A DNA stretch of 64,000 bases from NCBI RefSeq assembly GCF_002104515.1, contig NZ_NBOE01000002.1:124001-188000 (forward strand), given 5' to 3'. The notes beneath the pieces are model-generated. The model saw only the letters and a list, made by a program, of their open reading frames with translations. It ran no database searches and had not been told where the DNA came from. Shown here piece by piece: positions 37,002-45,698 of the stretch; position 1 is the stretch's first letter, and each line of letters opens with the position of its first letter. The translations under genes were made by a program, and so were the position numbers. The stretch is from Colwellia polaris. GTDB lineage: Bacteria; Pseudomonadota; Gammaproteobacteria; Enterobacterales; Alteromonadaceae.

Positions 37002-37098
37002 ACAAGGAGGAATGAATGAAAAGGGAATGAGGAACTACTTTAGCCATATTCAAGTACTTTATGTTTATCTCCTGTAGTCCTCCTTCATTCCTCCTTGT
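37002..37098. repeat. Family A palindromic repeat, diverged copy before rmlC
   Basis: 97 bp ending in a perfect 15-bp inverted pair: ACAAGGAGGAATGAA at 37002-37016 and its complement at 37084-37098. The interior shares words with the 41-42 kb copies (ATGTTTA near the centre, CTGTAGTCCTCC on the right). It lies about 130 bp after GxxExxY copy 1 and directly before the rmlC leader. Confidence 0.85.
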
Positions 37099-37144
37099 GA
37101 AATATGAAGTTTATTTATTTTTTATGGGTTTTTATGGAGTTTTA

Positions 37145-37696
37145 GTGAATTATATAAACACAGATATACCAGATGTAAAAATTATTGAACCTAATGTGTT
37201 TGGTGATGACCGTGGTTTTTTTATGGAGACTTTTCGGGTAGATGAGTTTACCCGTGAATGTGCGCAGAAGAGCTTTGTGCAAGACAATCATAGTAAATCT
37301 AGCCATGGTATTTTGCGCGGTTTGCATTACCAATTAAAAAATACCCAAGGCAAGTTAGTACGTGTTACTTCGGGTGAAGTTTACGATGTTGCTGTAGATA
37401 TGCGGAAAGAGTCGCCAACCTATGGACAACATGTTGGTGTAGTGCTTTCGGGTGAAAATAAGCGTCAACTTTGGGTGCCAGAAGGTTTTGCTCACGGTTT
37501 TTATGTGATGAGTGAGTCGGCAGAGTTTGTTTATAAGTGTACAGACTATTACGCGCCAGAACATGAAGTGTCGTTATTGTGGAATGATCCAGCTTTAAAT
37601 ATTCAATGGCCGTTGGTTAATGGCAATGCTCCTTCGCTTTCTGCTAAAGATGAAGTGGGGTTGTTGTTTAATGATGCGCCTGCTTTTAGCGCTTAG
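37145..37696 (+). CDS. rmlC: dTDP-4-dehydrorhamnose 3,5-epimerase
   Basis: I start at the GTG at 37145 (183 aa, family length) because GGAG lies 5 bases upstream; the longer frame from 37061 would run through the repeat. Cupin enzyme: EPNVFGDDRGFFMETFR, QDNHSKSSHGILRGLHYQ with the catalytic His, GEVYDVAVDMRKESPTYGQ and VPEGFAHGFYV. Third step of dTDP-rhamnose synthesis. The region upstream in this frame is repeat-derived, showing how closely the insertion abuts the gene. Confidence 0.95.
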   Translation: MNYINTDIPDVKIIEPNVFGDDRGFFMETFRVDEFTRECAQKSFVQDNHSKSSHGILRGLHYQLKNTQGKLVRVTSGEVYDVAVDMRKESPTYGQHVGVVLSGENKRQLWVPEGFAHGFYVMSESAEFVYKCTDYYAPEHEVSLLWNDPALNIQWPLVNGNAPSLSAKDEVGLLFNDAPAFSA

Positions 37697-37754
37697 GTTG
37701 AAGCAAGATAAATAAAAATTTAATCGTACAATTACAATAAAGCTAACTTAAACC

Positions 37755-38630
37755 ATGAAAATAATCGTTATAGGTAAATCGGGGCAATTGGCCTGGGAGC
37801 TAAGCCAGCTTTCATCGAAAGAGCATGAAATAGTTTGTTTAGGGCGTAATGATATAGATTTGCAAGACGTATCAATTATTTCTGCACGTTTACAAGCGTA
37901 CCAAGCTTCAGGTGTTATTAACGCCTCTGCTTATACTGCCGTAGATAAAGCCGAGAGTGATGTTGATAATGCTTTTATGCTTAATGCGAAAGCGGCAGGC
38001 AACTTAGCAAGAGCTTGTAAAGCTTTAACGATCCCTTTTGTTCATATTTCAACTGACTTTGTTTTTCATGGTGATAAAGGCTCGCCTTATTTACCTACTG
38101 ATGAAATAAATCCATTAGGGGTTTATGGTGCGAGTAAAGCACAAGGTGAGCATTTTATTGCTGATGTTTATCCAGAAAGAAGTTGTATTATTCGAACGTC
38201 ATGGGTGTATTCAACACATGGTAATAATTTCGTAAAAACCATGTTGAACTTAATGAATACTAAACCAGAACTTGGCGTTATAAGTGACCAAATAGGTTCA
38301 CCTACATATGCTAAAGGCTTAGCTAAAGTTTGCATAGCAAGCCTAACTGACAATATTAATGGTATTCACCATTACACTGATACAGGCGTGGCGAGTTGGT
38401 TTGATTTTGCTGTTGCTATTCAACGCATGGGTTTGGAACTTGGCTTATTAGATAAAAAAATACCGATTAAACCTATAACTACTGCGCAATATCCTACACC
38501 GGCTAAACGCCCACATTATAGTGTGTTAGATAAAAGCAGCTTAGCTAGCGCTTTGCCTGAGTTTAAGTTTAGCCATTGGCAAGAGCAACTACATACTATG
38601 ATGACGGCTTTAAAAGCTGAACAGTCTTAG
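37755..38630 (+). CDS. rmlD: dTDP-4-dehydrorhamnose reductase
   Basis: 291 aa. It reduces dTDP-4-keto-L-rhamnose, the last step of the pathway. GKSGQLAWEL (nucleotide loop), NASAYTAVDKAE, STDFVFHGDKGSPY and GVYGASKAQGEH (YxxxK) are typical. It lies 58 bp after rmlC in the order rmlA-(insert)-rmlC-rmlD-rmlB. Confidence 0.95.
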   Translation: MKIIVIGKSGQLAWELSQLSSKEHEIVCLGRNDIDLQDVSIISARLQAYQASGVINASAYTAVDKAESDVDNAFMLNAKAAGNLARACKALTIPFVHISTDFVFHGDKGSPYLPTDEINPLGVYGASKAQGEHFIADVYPERSCIIRTSWVYSTHGNNFVKTMLNLMNTKPELGVISDQIGSPTYAKGLAKVCIASLTDNINGIHHYTDTGVASWFDFAVAIQRMGLELGLLDKKIPIKPITTAQYPTPAKRPHYSVLDKSSLASALPEFKFSHWQEQLHTMMTALKAEQS

Positions 38631-38699
38631 CTTATTGTTTACAGCGTAACTGTTTTATCGCTGCGAAATTATAAAGAATTATAAAAATTTTAGAGATAT

Positions 38700-39815
38700 A
38701 TGATGAAAAAATTATTAGTTACCGGTGGTGCTGGTTTTATTGGCGCTAACTTTGTTCATTATTGGATGAACAAATATTCAGCCGACAAAGTGGTTGTGCT
38801 TGATGCATTAACTTACGCAGGTAATATTGCCAATTTAGACTCTGTAAAAGATGAAGCTAACTTCACCTTTGTGCATGGTAACATTTGTGACCAAGTTTTA
38901 ATTGAAAAGTTATTGGTTGAACACGGTATTGATACCTTAGTACATTTTGCCGCTGAGTCGCATGTTGACCGTTCAATTACTGGTCCAGATGCTTTTATTG
39001 AAACTAATATTATGGGTACCTATAGCTTGCTTAAAGCCGCTAAAAAAGTATGGTTAGATGGGGCTTTTAATGATGGTAAAGTTCTTGAAGAACATCGTTT
39101 TCATCATGTGTCTACTGATGAAGTGTACGGCACGCTTTCACCAACAGACCCTGCATTTACAGAAGATACAGCTTACGCGCCTAATTCGCCTTATTCTGCG
39201 AGTAAAGCGGCAAGCGATCATTTAGTGCGCGCTTATCATCATACTTACGGTTTAAATGTTACTACGAGTAACTGCTCAAACAATTATGGTCCGTTTCATT
39301 TTCCTGAAAAGCTTATTCCTTTGGTTATCACCAATATATTGCATGATAAAGCCTTGCCAATTTACGGTGATGGCCAACAAATTCGTGACTGGTTATACGT
39401 TGAAGATCACGCTTACGGAATCGACTTAGTGTTACAAAACGGTAGAATTGGTGAGAACTACAATATTGGTGGTGATAACGAATGGGCTAATATAGATATA
39501 GTAAAAACTATTTCTAAACTTGTTGAGCAAGAGTTTGTTAAGAATAAAGACTTAGGCATTCGTTTTCCTACGGCAAAAGCAGCGATGGCACAAAACACAG
39601 AGTCACTCATTACTTATGTAAAAGACCGACTTGGTCATGATCGCAGATATGCTATTGATGCAACTAAAACCAATAATGAGTTAAATTATCAACCGAAAGA
39701 GTCGTTTGAAACCGGCATTGCTAAAACCGTTGCTTGGTATTTAAATAACGAAGAATGGTGGAAGAGTGTGATGGACGGTTCTTACCAAAACTGGATAGCT
39801 GAGCAGTACTCTTAA
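38700..39815 (+). CDS. rmlB: dTDP-glucose 4,6-dehydratase
   Basis: 371 aa; the start is at 38700 or the adjacent ATG at 38703. Second step of dTDP-rhamnose synthesis. GGAGFIGANFVHYW, FAAESHVDRSI, STDEVYGTL (catalytic Asp-Glu), YSASKAASDHLV and NCSNNYGPFHFPEKLIPLV mark it clearly. It ends the rml group and is followed by a terminator. Confidence 0.96.
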   Translation: MMKKLLVTGGAGFIGANFVHYWMNKYSADKVVVLDALTYAGNIANLDSVKDEANFTFVHGNICDQVLIEKLLVEHGIDTLVHFAAESHVDRSITGPDAFIETNIMGTYSLLKAAKKVWLDGAFNDGKVLEEHRFHHVSTDEVYGTLSPTDPAFTEDTAYAPNSPYSASKAASDHLVRAYHHTYGLNVTTSNCSNNYGPFHFPEKLIPLVITNILHDKALPIYGDGQQIRDWLYVEDHAYGIDLVLQNGRIGENYNIGGDNEWANIDIVKTISKLVEQEFVKNKDLGIRFPTAKAAMAQNTESLITYVKDRLGHDRRYAIDATKTNNELNYQPKESFETGIAKTVAWYLNNEEWWKSVMDGSYQNWIAEQYS

Positions 39816-39831
39816 TTAATATGAGTAATTT

Positions 39832-39855
39832 AAAGGTCGATATTCGGCCTTTTTT
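39832..39855 (+). terminator. Terminator after rmlB
   Basis: Stem AAAGGTC/GGCCTTT (one G-U pair) with loop GATATTC and a run of T, 17 bp after the rmlB stop. Confidence 0.85.
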
Positions 39856-39944
39856 AATGTCTTTAAGTTTGTGTTAGAACTCACTTTATTCCATTAATAA
39901 ATTACTCAAAAACCTATAAACGCAAACATTTCATCTATAAAGTC

Positions 39945-39973
39945 ATGACAAAAAGTTTAACAACCAATACAAT
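39945..39973 (+). promoter_or_regulatory. Candidate sigma-70 promoter for galU
   Basis: ATGACA, 17-bp spacer, TACAAT, about 29 bases before the galU ATG; five of six matches to each consensus. It follows the rmlB terminator, so galU is probably transcribed on its own. Confidence 0.5.
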
Positions 39974-40001
39974 AAAGAAAATACTGTAATTAGGGATAAA
40001 A

Positions 40002-40901
40002 ATGACAAGTAAAATCAAAAAAGCGGTAATACCTGTAGCGGGCTTAGGCACACGGATGTTACCAGCGACAAAAGCTATTCCAAAAGAGATGTTGCCGATT
40101 GTTGATAAGCCATTAATTCAATATATTGTGAATGAATGTATTTCAGCTGGTATTAAAGAAATCGTTTTAGTTACACACTCTTCTAAAAATGCGATTGAAA
40201 ACCATTTTGATAAGTCGTTTGAGCTTGAAACTACGTTAGAAAAGCGTGTTAAGCGCCAGTTACTTGATGAAATTCAAGCAATATGTCCGAAAGACGTTAC
40301 CATTTTACATGTGCGCCAAGGTGAAGCAAAAGGCTTGGGGCATGCGGTATTAAAAGCGCGTCCTATTATTGGTAACGAACCGTTTGTTGTAGTGTTACCT
40401 GATGTGATTCTAGATGATGCCACTGCCGATTTAAGAACTGAAAATTTAGCAGCAATGTTAACGCGTTATAACGAAGTAGGTGGTTATAGCCAAATTATGG
40501 TTGAACCTGTTCCTATGGAGCAAGTAAGTAGTTACGGTGTGGTTGATTGTGGCGGTGTTGAACTTGCACCAGGTGAGTCACAACCTATGACTGCTGTTGT
40601 AGAAAAGCCTGCCGTTGAAGATGCGCCGTCTAATTTAGCTGTAGTAGGTCGTTATGTATTGTCTGAAAAAATTTGGGACCTGTTGAAGCTAACTCCTCCT
40701 GGTGCTGGCGATGAAATTCAATTAACAGATGCTATTGCGATGTTAATGGAAAAAGAAACGGTAGAAGCATTCCACATGACAGGTAAATCGCATGACTGTG
40801 GTTCTAAGTTAGGCTACATGAAAGCCAATGTAGAATATGCTTTACGCCACCCAGAAATGGCTGATGAATTTAGAGCATACGTTACAGATTTAATAAAATA
40901 A
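40002..40901 (+). CDS. galU: UTP-glucose-1-phosphate uridylyltransferase
   Basis: 299 aa (E. coli 302). It makes UDP-glucose, the precursor for Ugd and GalE products. [58 protein letters not shown] and [14 protein letters not shown] are all present. It has its own candidate promoter. The next coding gene is a GxxExxY gene 471 bp away, with three palindromic repeats between. Confidence 0.96.
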   Translation: MTSKIKKAVIPVAGLGTRMLPATKAIPKEMLPIVDKPLIQYIVNECISAGIKEIVLVTHSSKNAIENHFDKSFELETTLEKRVKRQLLDEIQAICPKDVTILHVRQGEAKGLGHAVLKARPIIGNEPFVVVLPDVILDDATADLRTENLAAMLTRYNEVGGYSQIMVEPVPMEQVSSYGVVDCGGVELAPGESQPMTAVVEKPAVEDAPSNLAVVGRYVLSEKIWDLLKLTPPGAGDEIQLTDAIAMLMEKETVEAFHMTGKSHDCGSKLGYMKANVEYALRHPEMADEFRAYVTDLIK

Positions 40902-40972
40902 AAATATAACTAGCTTTAAGTTCTAGTGCAATTGTCTTTGTTGTTATTCGTTTTCTCTGTAAGTTGTTTTTT

Positions 40973-41328
40973 ACAAGGAGGAATGAATAAGAAGTTAATG
41001 AGTTAGAGCTTTAGGTATTTTAGACCTTCTATGTTTATTGGTGTTTACCTCATGTAGTCCTCCTTGTTTTCTCCCTGTGAGATATTTTTATTTTTTTACA
41101 GGGAGGAGTGAATGAGAAGTTAATGAGGTAGGGCTTTAGGTATTTCAAACATTCTATGTTTATTAGTGTTTACCTCCTGTAGTCCTCCTTGTTTTCTCCC
41201 TGTGAGATATTTTTATTTTTTTACAGGGAGGAGTGAATGAGAAGGGAATGAGTTAGGGTTTTAGGTATTTTAAACTTTCTATATTTATTAGTGTTTACCT
41301 CCTGTAGTCCTCCTTGTTTTCTCCCTGT
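40973..41328. repeat. Three tandem 106-bp palindromic repeats (family A) upstream of GxxExxY copy 2
   Basis: Copies at 40973-41078, 41098-41203 and 41223-41328, each 106 bp, with an exact 125-bp period and a T-rich spacer. Units end in ACAGGGAG (ACAAGGAG in the first) and CTCCCTGT. Nested stems are visible inside: GAGGTA with TACCTC, and AAACAT with ATGTTT around the centre (41145-41160 in the second copy). Each unit carries a GGAGG followed by an ATG and a stop within a few codons. The rest of 40902-41372 holds no gene. Confidence 0.93.
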
Positions 41329-41372
41329 GATACATTATATTTAATAGCTTTAAAGGATTAAGGTGTATTGAA

Positions 41373-41741
41373 ATGGATTTAACAGGTGAGGTTATAGGTT
41401 GCGCAATTGAGGTACATAAGCAATTAGGTCCAGGGCTATTAGAGTCAACTTATGAGAAGTGTTTGATGTATGAGTTGTCTTTGAATAATATTAATGCATA
41501 TGCTCAAGTTGTATTACCTATCTGCTATAAAGGTATGAATATTGAAGCGGGTTATCGATTAGATATTATGTTACCCAGTGAATTAATTATAGAACTTAAA
41601 TCAGTCGATAAACTTATTCCCGTGTATTCAGCACAACTATTAACTTATATGAAATTAACTAATATAAATAAAGGTTTATTGATTAATTTTAATGTTAAGA
41701 AGTTAACGGATGGTTTACGCAGATTTAATTTGCCTTCTTAA
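41373..41741 (+). CDS. GxxExxY protein, PD-(D/E)XK nuclease-like (copy 2)
   Basis: 122 aa. GLLESTY (residues 21-27) names the family; Asp64, Glu74-x-Lys76 (IELK) and Gln88-x3-Tyr92 (AQLLTY) complete the RecB-like nuclease layout, so the active site looks intact. The codon upstream of the shared start is ATT GAA rather than ATG GAA, so translation must begin at 41373; TAAGG lies 9 bases before. It lies between galU and pgi, same strand, with three 106-bp palindromic repeats on each side. The close match to copy 1, including the leader TAAAGGATTAAG, points to recent duplication. Function unknown; a role in repeat movement is inference. Confidence 0.9.
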   Translation: MDLTGEVIGCAIEVHKQLGPGLLESTYEKCLMYELSLNNINAYAQVVLPICYKGMNIEAGYRLDIMLPSELIIELKSVDKLIPVYSAQLLTYMKLTNINKGLLINFNVKKLTDGLRRFNLPS

Positions 41742-41786
41742 TTTTAGCATTTAACCTTTTTTATTTTCTGTGAATTATTACTTTTT

Positions 41787-42135
41787 ACAGGGAGGAATGA
41801 ATGAGAAGGGAATGAGTTAGGGCTTTAGGTATTTTAAACTTTCTATGTTTATTAGTGTTTACCTCCTTTAGTCCTCCTTGTTTTCTCCCTGTGAGATATT
41901 TTTATTTTTTTACAGGGAGGAGTGAATGAGAAGTTAATGAGGTAGGGCTTTAGGTATTTTAAACTTTCTATGTTTATTGGTGTTTACCTCATGTAGTCCT
42001 CCTTGTTTTCTCCCTGTGAGATTTTTTTTACAGGGAGGAGTGAATGAGAAGTTAATGAGGTAGGGCTTTAGGTATTTCAAACATTCTATGTTTATTAGTG
42101 TTTACCTCCTTTAGTCCACCTTATTTCCTCCTTGT
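41787..42135. repeat. Three more 106-bp palindromic repeats (family A) downstream of GxxExxY copy 2
   Basis: Copies at 41787-41892, 41912-42017 and 42030-42135, each 106 bp, same orientation as the upstream three; periods 125 and 118 bp. The last copy is slightly diverged at its right end (CTCCTTGT). The stretch 42136-42260 before pgi holds no ORF. Confidence 0.93.
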
Positions 42136-42260
42136 AATATTTGTTAGTTGTTTGGTTTTTGTTATCGCATCTAACTAAAGGCTAAGAACTGAAGCCAGGC
42201 TTTAAAGTTATTAGTGTGCATTAGCATAATTTTTATTTATCATTTTTTAAGTGCAGGAAT

Positions 42261-43907
42261 ATGGACGTTACCAATTTATCTCAATTTACAGAACAAGCCT
42301 TAACTCGTAGTATTTTTTCATTATTCGAAGATCGTACTCGAAGTGAAAACTATACTGTTTCGGCGGCAGGTTTATTCTTAGATTATGCTAAGCAAAATAT
42401 TATTGATAGTGAGCTTGCGCCATTATTTACCTTAGCTAAGCAAACCGGGCTTGCGGAGAAAATATCAGCGCAATTTTCCGGTGAGCAATTAAACTCTACC
42501 GAGCAGCGTGCTGTATTGCATACTGTATTACGCGCACCTGATAAAATCAAAGTAGATGTATTGGGTGAGCAAGCCGAAGAAGTTATTAATACTGAAGCTA
42601 AAATGGCGACGATTGTTGATGATATTCAATCAGGCAAGGTTTGTTCAGTGACTGGTGAGAAGTTTACCGATATTTTAGCCATAGGTATTGGCGGATCTTA
42701 TTACGGCGTTAAAGTGGCTTTGTCAGCACTGGTTCCTTATCATCAAAAAGGCTTGAAAGCTCATGTGTTAGCGAATGTTGACGGTGATGCTGCGCAAGAG
42801 AAGTTTGCTAAACTCAATGCCTCAACCACCCTTGTGGTGGTCATCTCTAAAACCTTCTCTACTCAAGAAACTTTGCTTAATGCCACCATAGTAAAAGCTT
42901 GGATGCTAGATGCTTTAGCTGATAGCGGTACATCACCTGCTGATATTATTGCTAACCATTGGTATGCGGTAAGTACCAATGTTAAAGCGGCAACTGAATT
43001 TGGTATTGATGAAAACAATATTCTTCCTATGTGGGATTGGGTTGGTGGTAGGTTCTCTTTATGGTCAGCGGTAGGTTTACCACTTGCTTTGATTATTGGT
43101 AATACGCATTTTAATGCCTTAAAAGCTGGCGCGCATGCGATGGACGAGCATTTTAAGCATGCCGACTTTGAGCAGAATATGCCGGTAATTATGGCCTTGT
43201 TGGGGATTTGGAATCGTAACGGCTTAGGCTACCCAAGTTTAGCTATTTTACCTTACAACCATGCACTTAGAGCTTTACCTGGTTATTTACAACAAACGGA
43301 TATGGAAAGTAATGGTAAGTCTGTTTCTATTGATGGGCAAACGCTGAATTACTTAACTGCTCCGGTTGTTTTCGGCCAGGAAGGTACCAATGGTCAACAT
43401 GCCTTTATGCAATTAATGCATCAAAGTGCTGATATTATTCCTACTGATTTTATTTTATCTTTAGCACCTACCAGTAAGCATTTGGCTAATCATGACGCTC
43501 TAGTGGCAAACTGTTTTGCGCAAAGTGAAGCATTAATGCAGGGTAAAACCTTAGCACAAGCAAAAACAGAGTTACTCAATGCCGGCGTAAATGAAGCTCA
43601 AGCCAATAGATTAGCCGCACATAAAACCATGAAAGGTAATACTCCAAGTAATACACTTTTAATGGAGCGATTAGACCCACATTCACTTGGTGCATTACTA
43701 GCGCTGTATGAGCATAAAATTTTTGTTCAAGGCGTAATATGGCAAGTTAATTCTTACGACCAGTGGGGCGTAGAATTAGGTAAGCAGCTAGGTAATGAAG
43801 TACTTAACGTTATGTCGCATCCTATGGCGGAAATTGAAAGTGAAAAGCTTTCTTCATCGTCGCTGGGGTTGATACGCCGTTATAAAGATAACCTGAATAA
43901 AGTTTAG
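42261..43907 (+). CDS. pgi: Glucose-6-phosphate isomerase
   Basis: 548 aa (family about 549). It interconverts glucose 6-phosphate and fructose 6-phosphate. Both PGI signatures are present: VGGRFSLWSAVGLPLAL (residues ~257-273) and YDQWGVELGKQLG (~507). GIGGSYYGVKVAL binds substrate phosphate; VVVISKTFSTQETL is typical. It is the first gene after the repeat array and feeds the sugar-nucleotide genes upstream. No clear terminator follows. Confidence 0.97.
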   Translation: MDVTNLSQFTEQALTRSIFSLFEDRTRSENYTVSAAGLFLDYAKQNIIDSELAPLFTLAKQTGLAEKISAQFSGEQLNSTEQRAVLHTVLRAPDKIKVDVLGEQAEEVINTEAKMATIVDDIQSGKVCSVTGEKFTDILAIGIGGSYYGVKVALSALVPYHQKGLKAHVLANVDGDAAQEKFAKLNASTTLVVVISKTFSTQETLLNATIVKAWMLDALADSGTSPADIIANHWYAVSTNVKAATEFGIDENNILPMWDWVGGRFSLWSAVGLPLALIIGNTHFNALKAGAHAMDEHFKHADFEQNMPVIMALLGIWNRNGLGYPSLAILPYNHALRALPGYLQQTDMESNGKSVSIDGQTLNYLTAPVVFGQEGTNGQHAFMQLMHQSADIIPTDFILSLAPTSKHLANHDALVANCFAQSEALMQGKTLAQAKTELLNAGVNEAQANRLAAHKTMKGNTPSNTLLMERLDPHSLGALLALYEHKIFVQGVIWQVNSYDQWGVELGKQLGNEVLNVMSHPMAEIESEKLSSSSLGLIRRYKDNLNKV

Positions 43908-43994
43908 TTCTGATCTTTACGGAATATCACGCAAGTGGTTATACTTTTTTGATATAAACAAGCTTTTACTTATATGGATAAGGCCGAAAGGCTG

Positions 43995-44025
43995 TGGCAT
44001 TATATTACTCAATAATATTATGCCA
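43995..44025. promoter_or_regulatory. Near-perfect 13-bp inverted repeat upstream of cysD
   Basis: TGGCATTATATTA and TAATATTATGCCA, one mismatch, 5-base loop CTCAA, ending 16 bp before the cysD ATG. It may be an operator for a sulfur regulator or an mRNA hairpin controlling translation; no CysB consensus was tested. Confidence 0.5.
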
Positions 44026-44041
44026 CCATTAGTGAACAGCA

Positions 44042-44941
44042 ATGCATTTAACCCATTTACAAAAGCTAGAAGCCGAATCTATTCACATTATTCGAGAAGT
44101 TGCCGCAGAGTTTGATAACCCTGTGATGCTTTACTCGGTTGGAAAAGACTCAGCCGTTCTTCTTCATCTTGCTCGAAAAGCCTTTGCACCTGGAAAAATA
44201 CCTTTTCCATTATTGCACGTTGATACCAATTGGAAATTCAAAGAAATGATCGCGTTTCGTGATCAAATGGCTAAAGAATATGGCTTTGACTTACTGGTAC
44301 ATAAAAATCCAGAAGGCATGGCAATGAATATTAGTCCTTTTGAACATGGTAGTGCAAAGCATACTGATGTAATGAAAACGCAAGGATTAAAACAAGCCCT
44401 TGACCAATATGGCTTTGATGCCGCATTTGGCGGTGCACGTCGTGACGAAGAAAAGTCTCGTGCTAAAGAGCGTGTGTATTCATTCCGCGATAAAAACCAT
44501 CGCTGGGATCCTAAGCGCCAACGTCCAGAACTGTGGAATATATATAACGGTAAAGTTAACAAAGGCGAAAGTATTCGTGTATTTCCTTTGTCGAACTGGA
44601 CTGAGCTTGATATTTGGCAATATATCTACCTTGAAGGTATTAAAATTGTACCACTATATTTAGCGGAAAAACGCCCTGTAGTTGAGCGCGATGGTAGCTT
44701 AATTATGGTTGATGACGAACGTATGCCAATTGGTGAAGATGAAGTAGTACAAATGAAAAGTGTACGCTTTAGAACCTTAGGTTGCTACCCATTAACCGGC
44801 GCTGTTGAGTCAACCGCAGCAACATTACCTGAAATTATTCAAGAAATGCTATTAACTAAAACTTCTGAGCGCCAAGGCCGTGTGATAGATCACGACTCTT
44901 CTGGCTCAATGGAGAAGAAAAAAATGGAAGGTTATTTTTAA
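44042..44941 (+). CDS. cysD: Sulfate adenylyltransferase subunit 2
   Basis: 299 aa (E. coli 302). ATP sulfurylase catalytic subunit: sulfate plus ATP to adenylylsulfate. It is a PP-loop enzyme with [18 protein letters not shown] (residues ~31-48), [28 protein letters not shown] and a C-terminal [16 protein letters not shown]. It works as a heterodimer with the CysN GTPase. Normally cysN follows within a few bases; here a repeat block and a four-helix-bundle gene intervene. Confidence 0.97.
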   Translation: MHLTHLQKLEAESIHIIREVAAEFDNPVMLYSVGKDSAVLLHLARKAFAPGKIPFPLLHVDTNWKFKEMIAFRDQMAKEYGFDLLVHKNPEGMAMNISPFEHGSAKHTDVMKTQGLKQALDQYGFDAAFGGARRDEEKSRAKERVYSFRDKNHRWDPKRQRPELWNIYNGKVNKGESIRVFPLSNWTELDIWQYIYLEGIKIVPLYLAEKRPVVERDGSLIMVDDERMPIGEDEVVQMKSVRFRTLGCYPLTGAVESTAATLPEIIQEMLLTKTSERQGRVIDHDSSGSMEKKKMEGYF

Positions 44942-44949
44942 GACAACCT

Positions 44950-45242
44950 AGCTATCAGTTTTAAGCTATCAGTTTTAAGCTGTCAGTTTTAAGCTATCAG
45001 TTTTAAGCTATCAGTTTTAAGCTGTCAGCTGTCAGTAAAAACAAGTGCCATACTAATGTTTTTGATTTTACTGATAGCTATAATCTTAGAGCTATATTAA
45101 TGGTTTTGATTTTACTAATAGCTCTAAACTGAAAGCTTACAGCTATACTAATGGTTTTGATTTTACTGATAGCTCTAAACTGAAAGCTTACAGCTATGTT
45201 TTAAAGCTATGTTTTAAAGCTATGTTTTAAAGCTATGTTTTT
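44950..45242. repeat. Family B repeat block between cysD and the four-helix-bundle gene
   Basis: Structured block filling the gap. Five 14-bp units AGCTATCAGTTTTA (one has G for A) run from 44950 to 45019, then AGCTGTCAGCTGTCAG at 45020-45035. The right half is in reverse sense (TTTTACTGATAGCT): two 51-bp direct repeats at 45091-45141 and 45142-45192 after a diverged third, then three 13-bp units GCTATGTTTTAAA from 45193 and a partial fourth ending at 45242. Left forward and right reverse words could pair into a long hairpin. Confidence 0.92.
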
Positions 45243-45256
45243 AACAGGGATTTGTT

Positions 45257-45592
45257 ATGAACTTTGAAAAGTTAGAGGTATGGAAAAGAGCAGCTAGATT
45301 GTCGGCGGATATCTATAAGCAGACCAGTGCTTTGCGTGATTTTGGTTTTAGAGATCAAATAACCCGTTCAGGCTTATCTGTTCCAAGTAATATTGCAGAG
45401 GGAATGACTAGAGAGACGCCAAAAGATAAGCGTCACTTTATTACTATCTCTCGCTCTTCTTTGGCAGAGCTTAGAACACAAATTTATATTGGTATCGAGA
45501 TTGGCTATTTACCTAAAGTTAAAAGCCGATACTGGATTAAAGAAACAGAAGAGTTATCAGCCATGCTAACAGGACTGCGAAACTCGATTTAG
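45257..45592 (+). CDS. Four-helix-bundle protein (S23/IVP family)
   Basis: 111 aa (family usually 110-125). NFEKLEVWKRAARLSADIY, FGFRDQITRSGLSVPSNIAE plus GMTRE, and SRSSLAELRTQIYIG are the conserved text of the TIGR02436/S23 family. Members are known as ORFs in intervening sequences of 23S rRNA genes and are structural relatives of Avd from diversity-generating retroelements; their general function is unresolved. AACAGGGA precedes the ATG. It splits cysD from cysN in the operon sense, flanked by family B repeats on both sides. No reverse transcriptase or rRNA gene is nearby. Confidence 0.9.
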   Translation: MNFEKLEVWKRAARLSADIYKQTSALRDFGFRDQITRSGLSVPSNIAEGMTRETPKDKRHFITISRSSLAELRTQIYIGIEIGYLPKVKSRYWIKETEELSAMLTGLRNSI

Positions 45593-45595
45593 AGA

Positions 45596-45698
45596 AGCTA
45601 TCAGCTATCAGTACAAGAAAAGCGACTAGGTTGGTGTTTTTTGGGTTTTACTGACAGCTTAAAACTGACAGCTTACAGCTATTTTACTGGTAGCTTAT
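45596..45698. repeat. Family B repeat block between the four-helix-bundle gene and cysN
   Basis: It begins 3 bp after the stop with AGCTATCAGCTATCAG, passes through a unique centre and ends with reverse-sense words CTGACAGCTTAAAACTGACA and TTACAGCT, forming an imperfect hairpin of about 100 bp. It ends just before the cysN ribosome-binding site. Confidence 0.88.

Noticed and set aside
37061-37144. N-terminal extension of RmlC
   Set aside because: It translates the palindromic repeat and would give a protein about 28 residues longer than the family; the GTG at 37145 has GGAG properly placed.
40973-42135. CRISPR array
   Set aside because: Repeats are 106 bp with nearly identical short T-rich spacers, and there are no cas genes.
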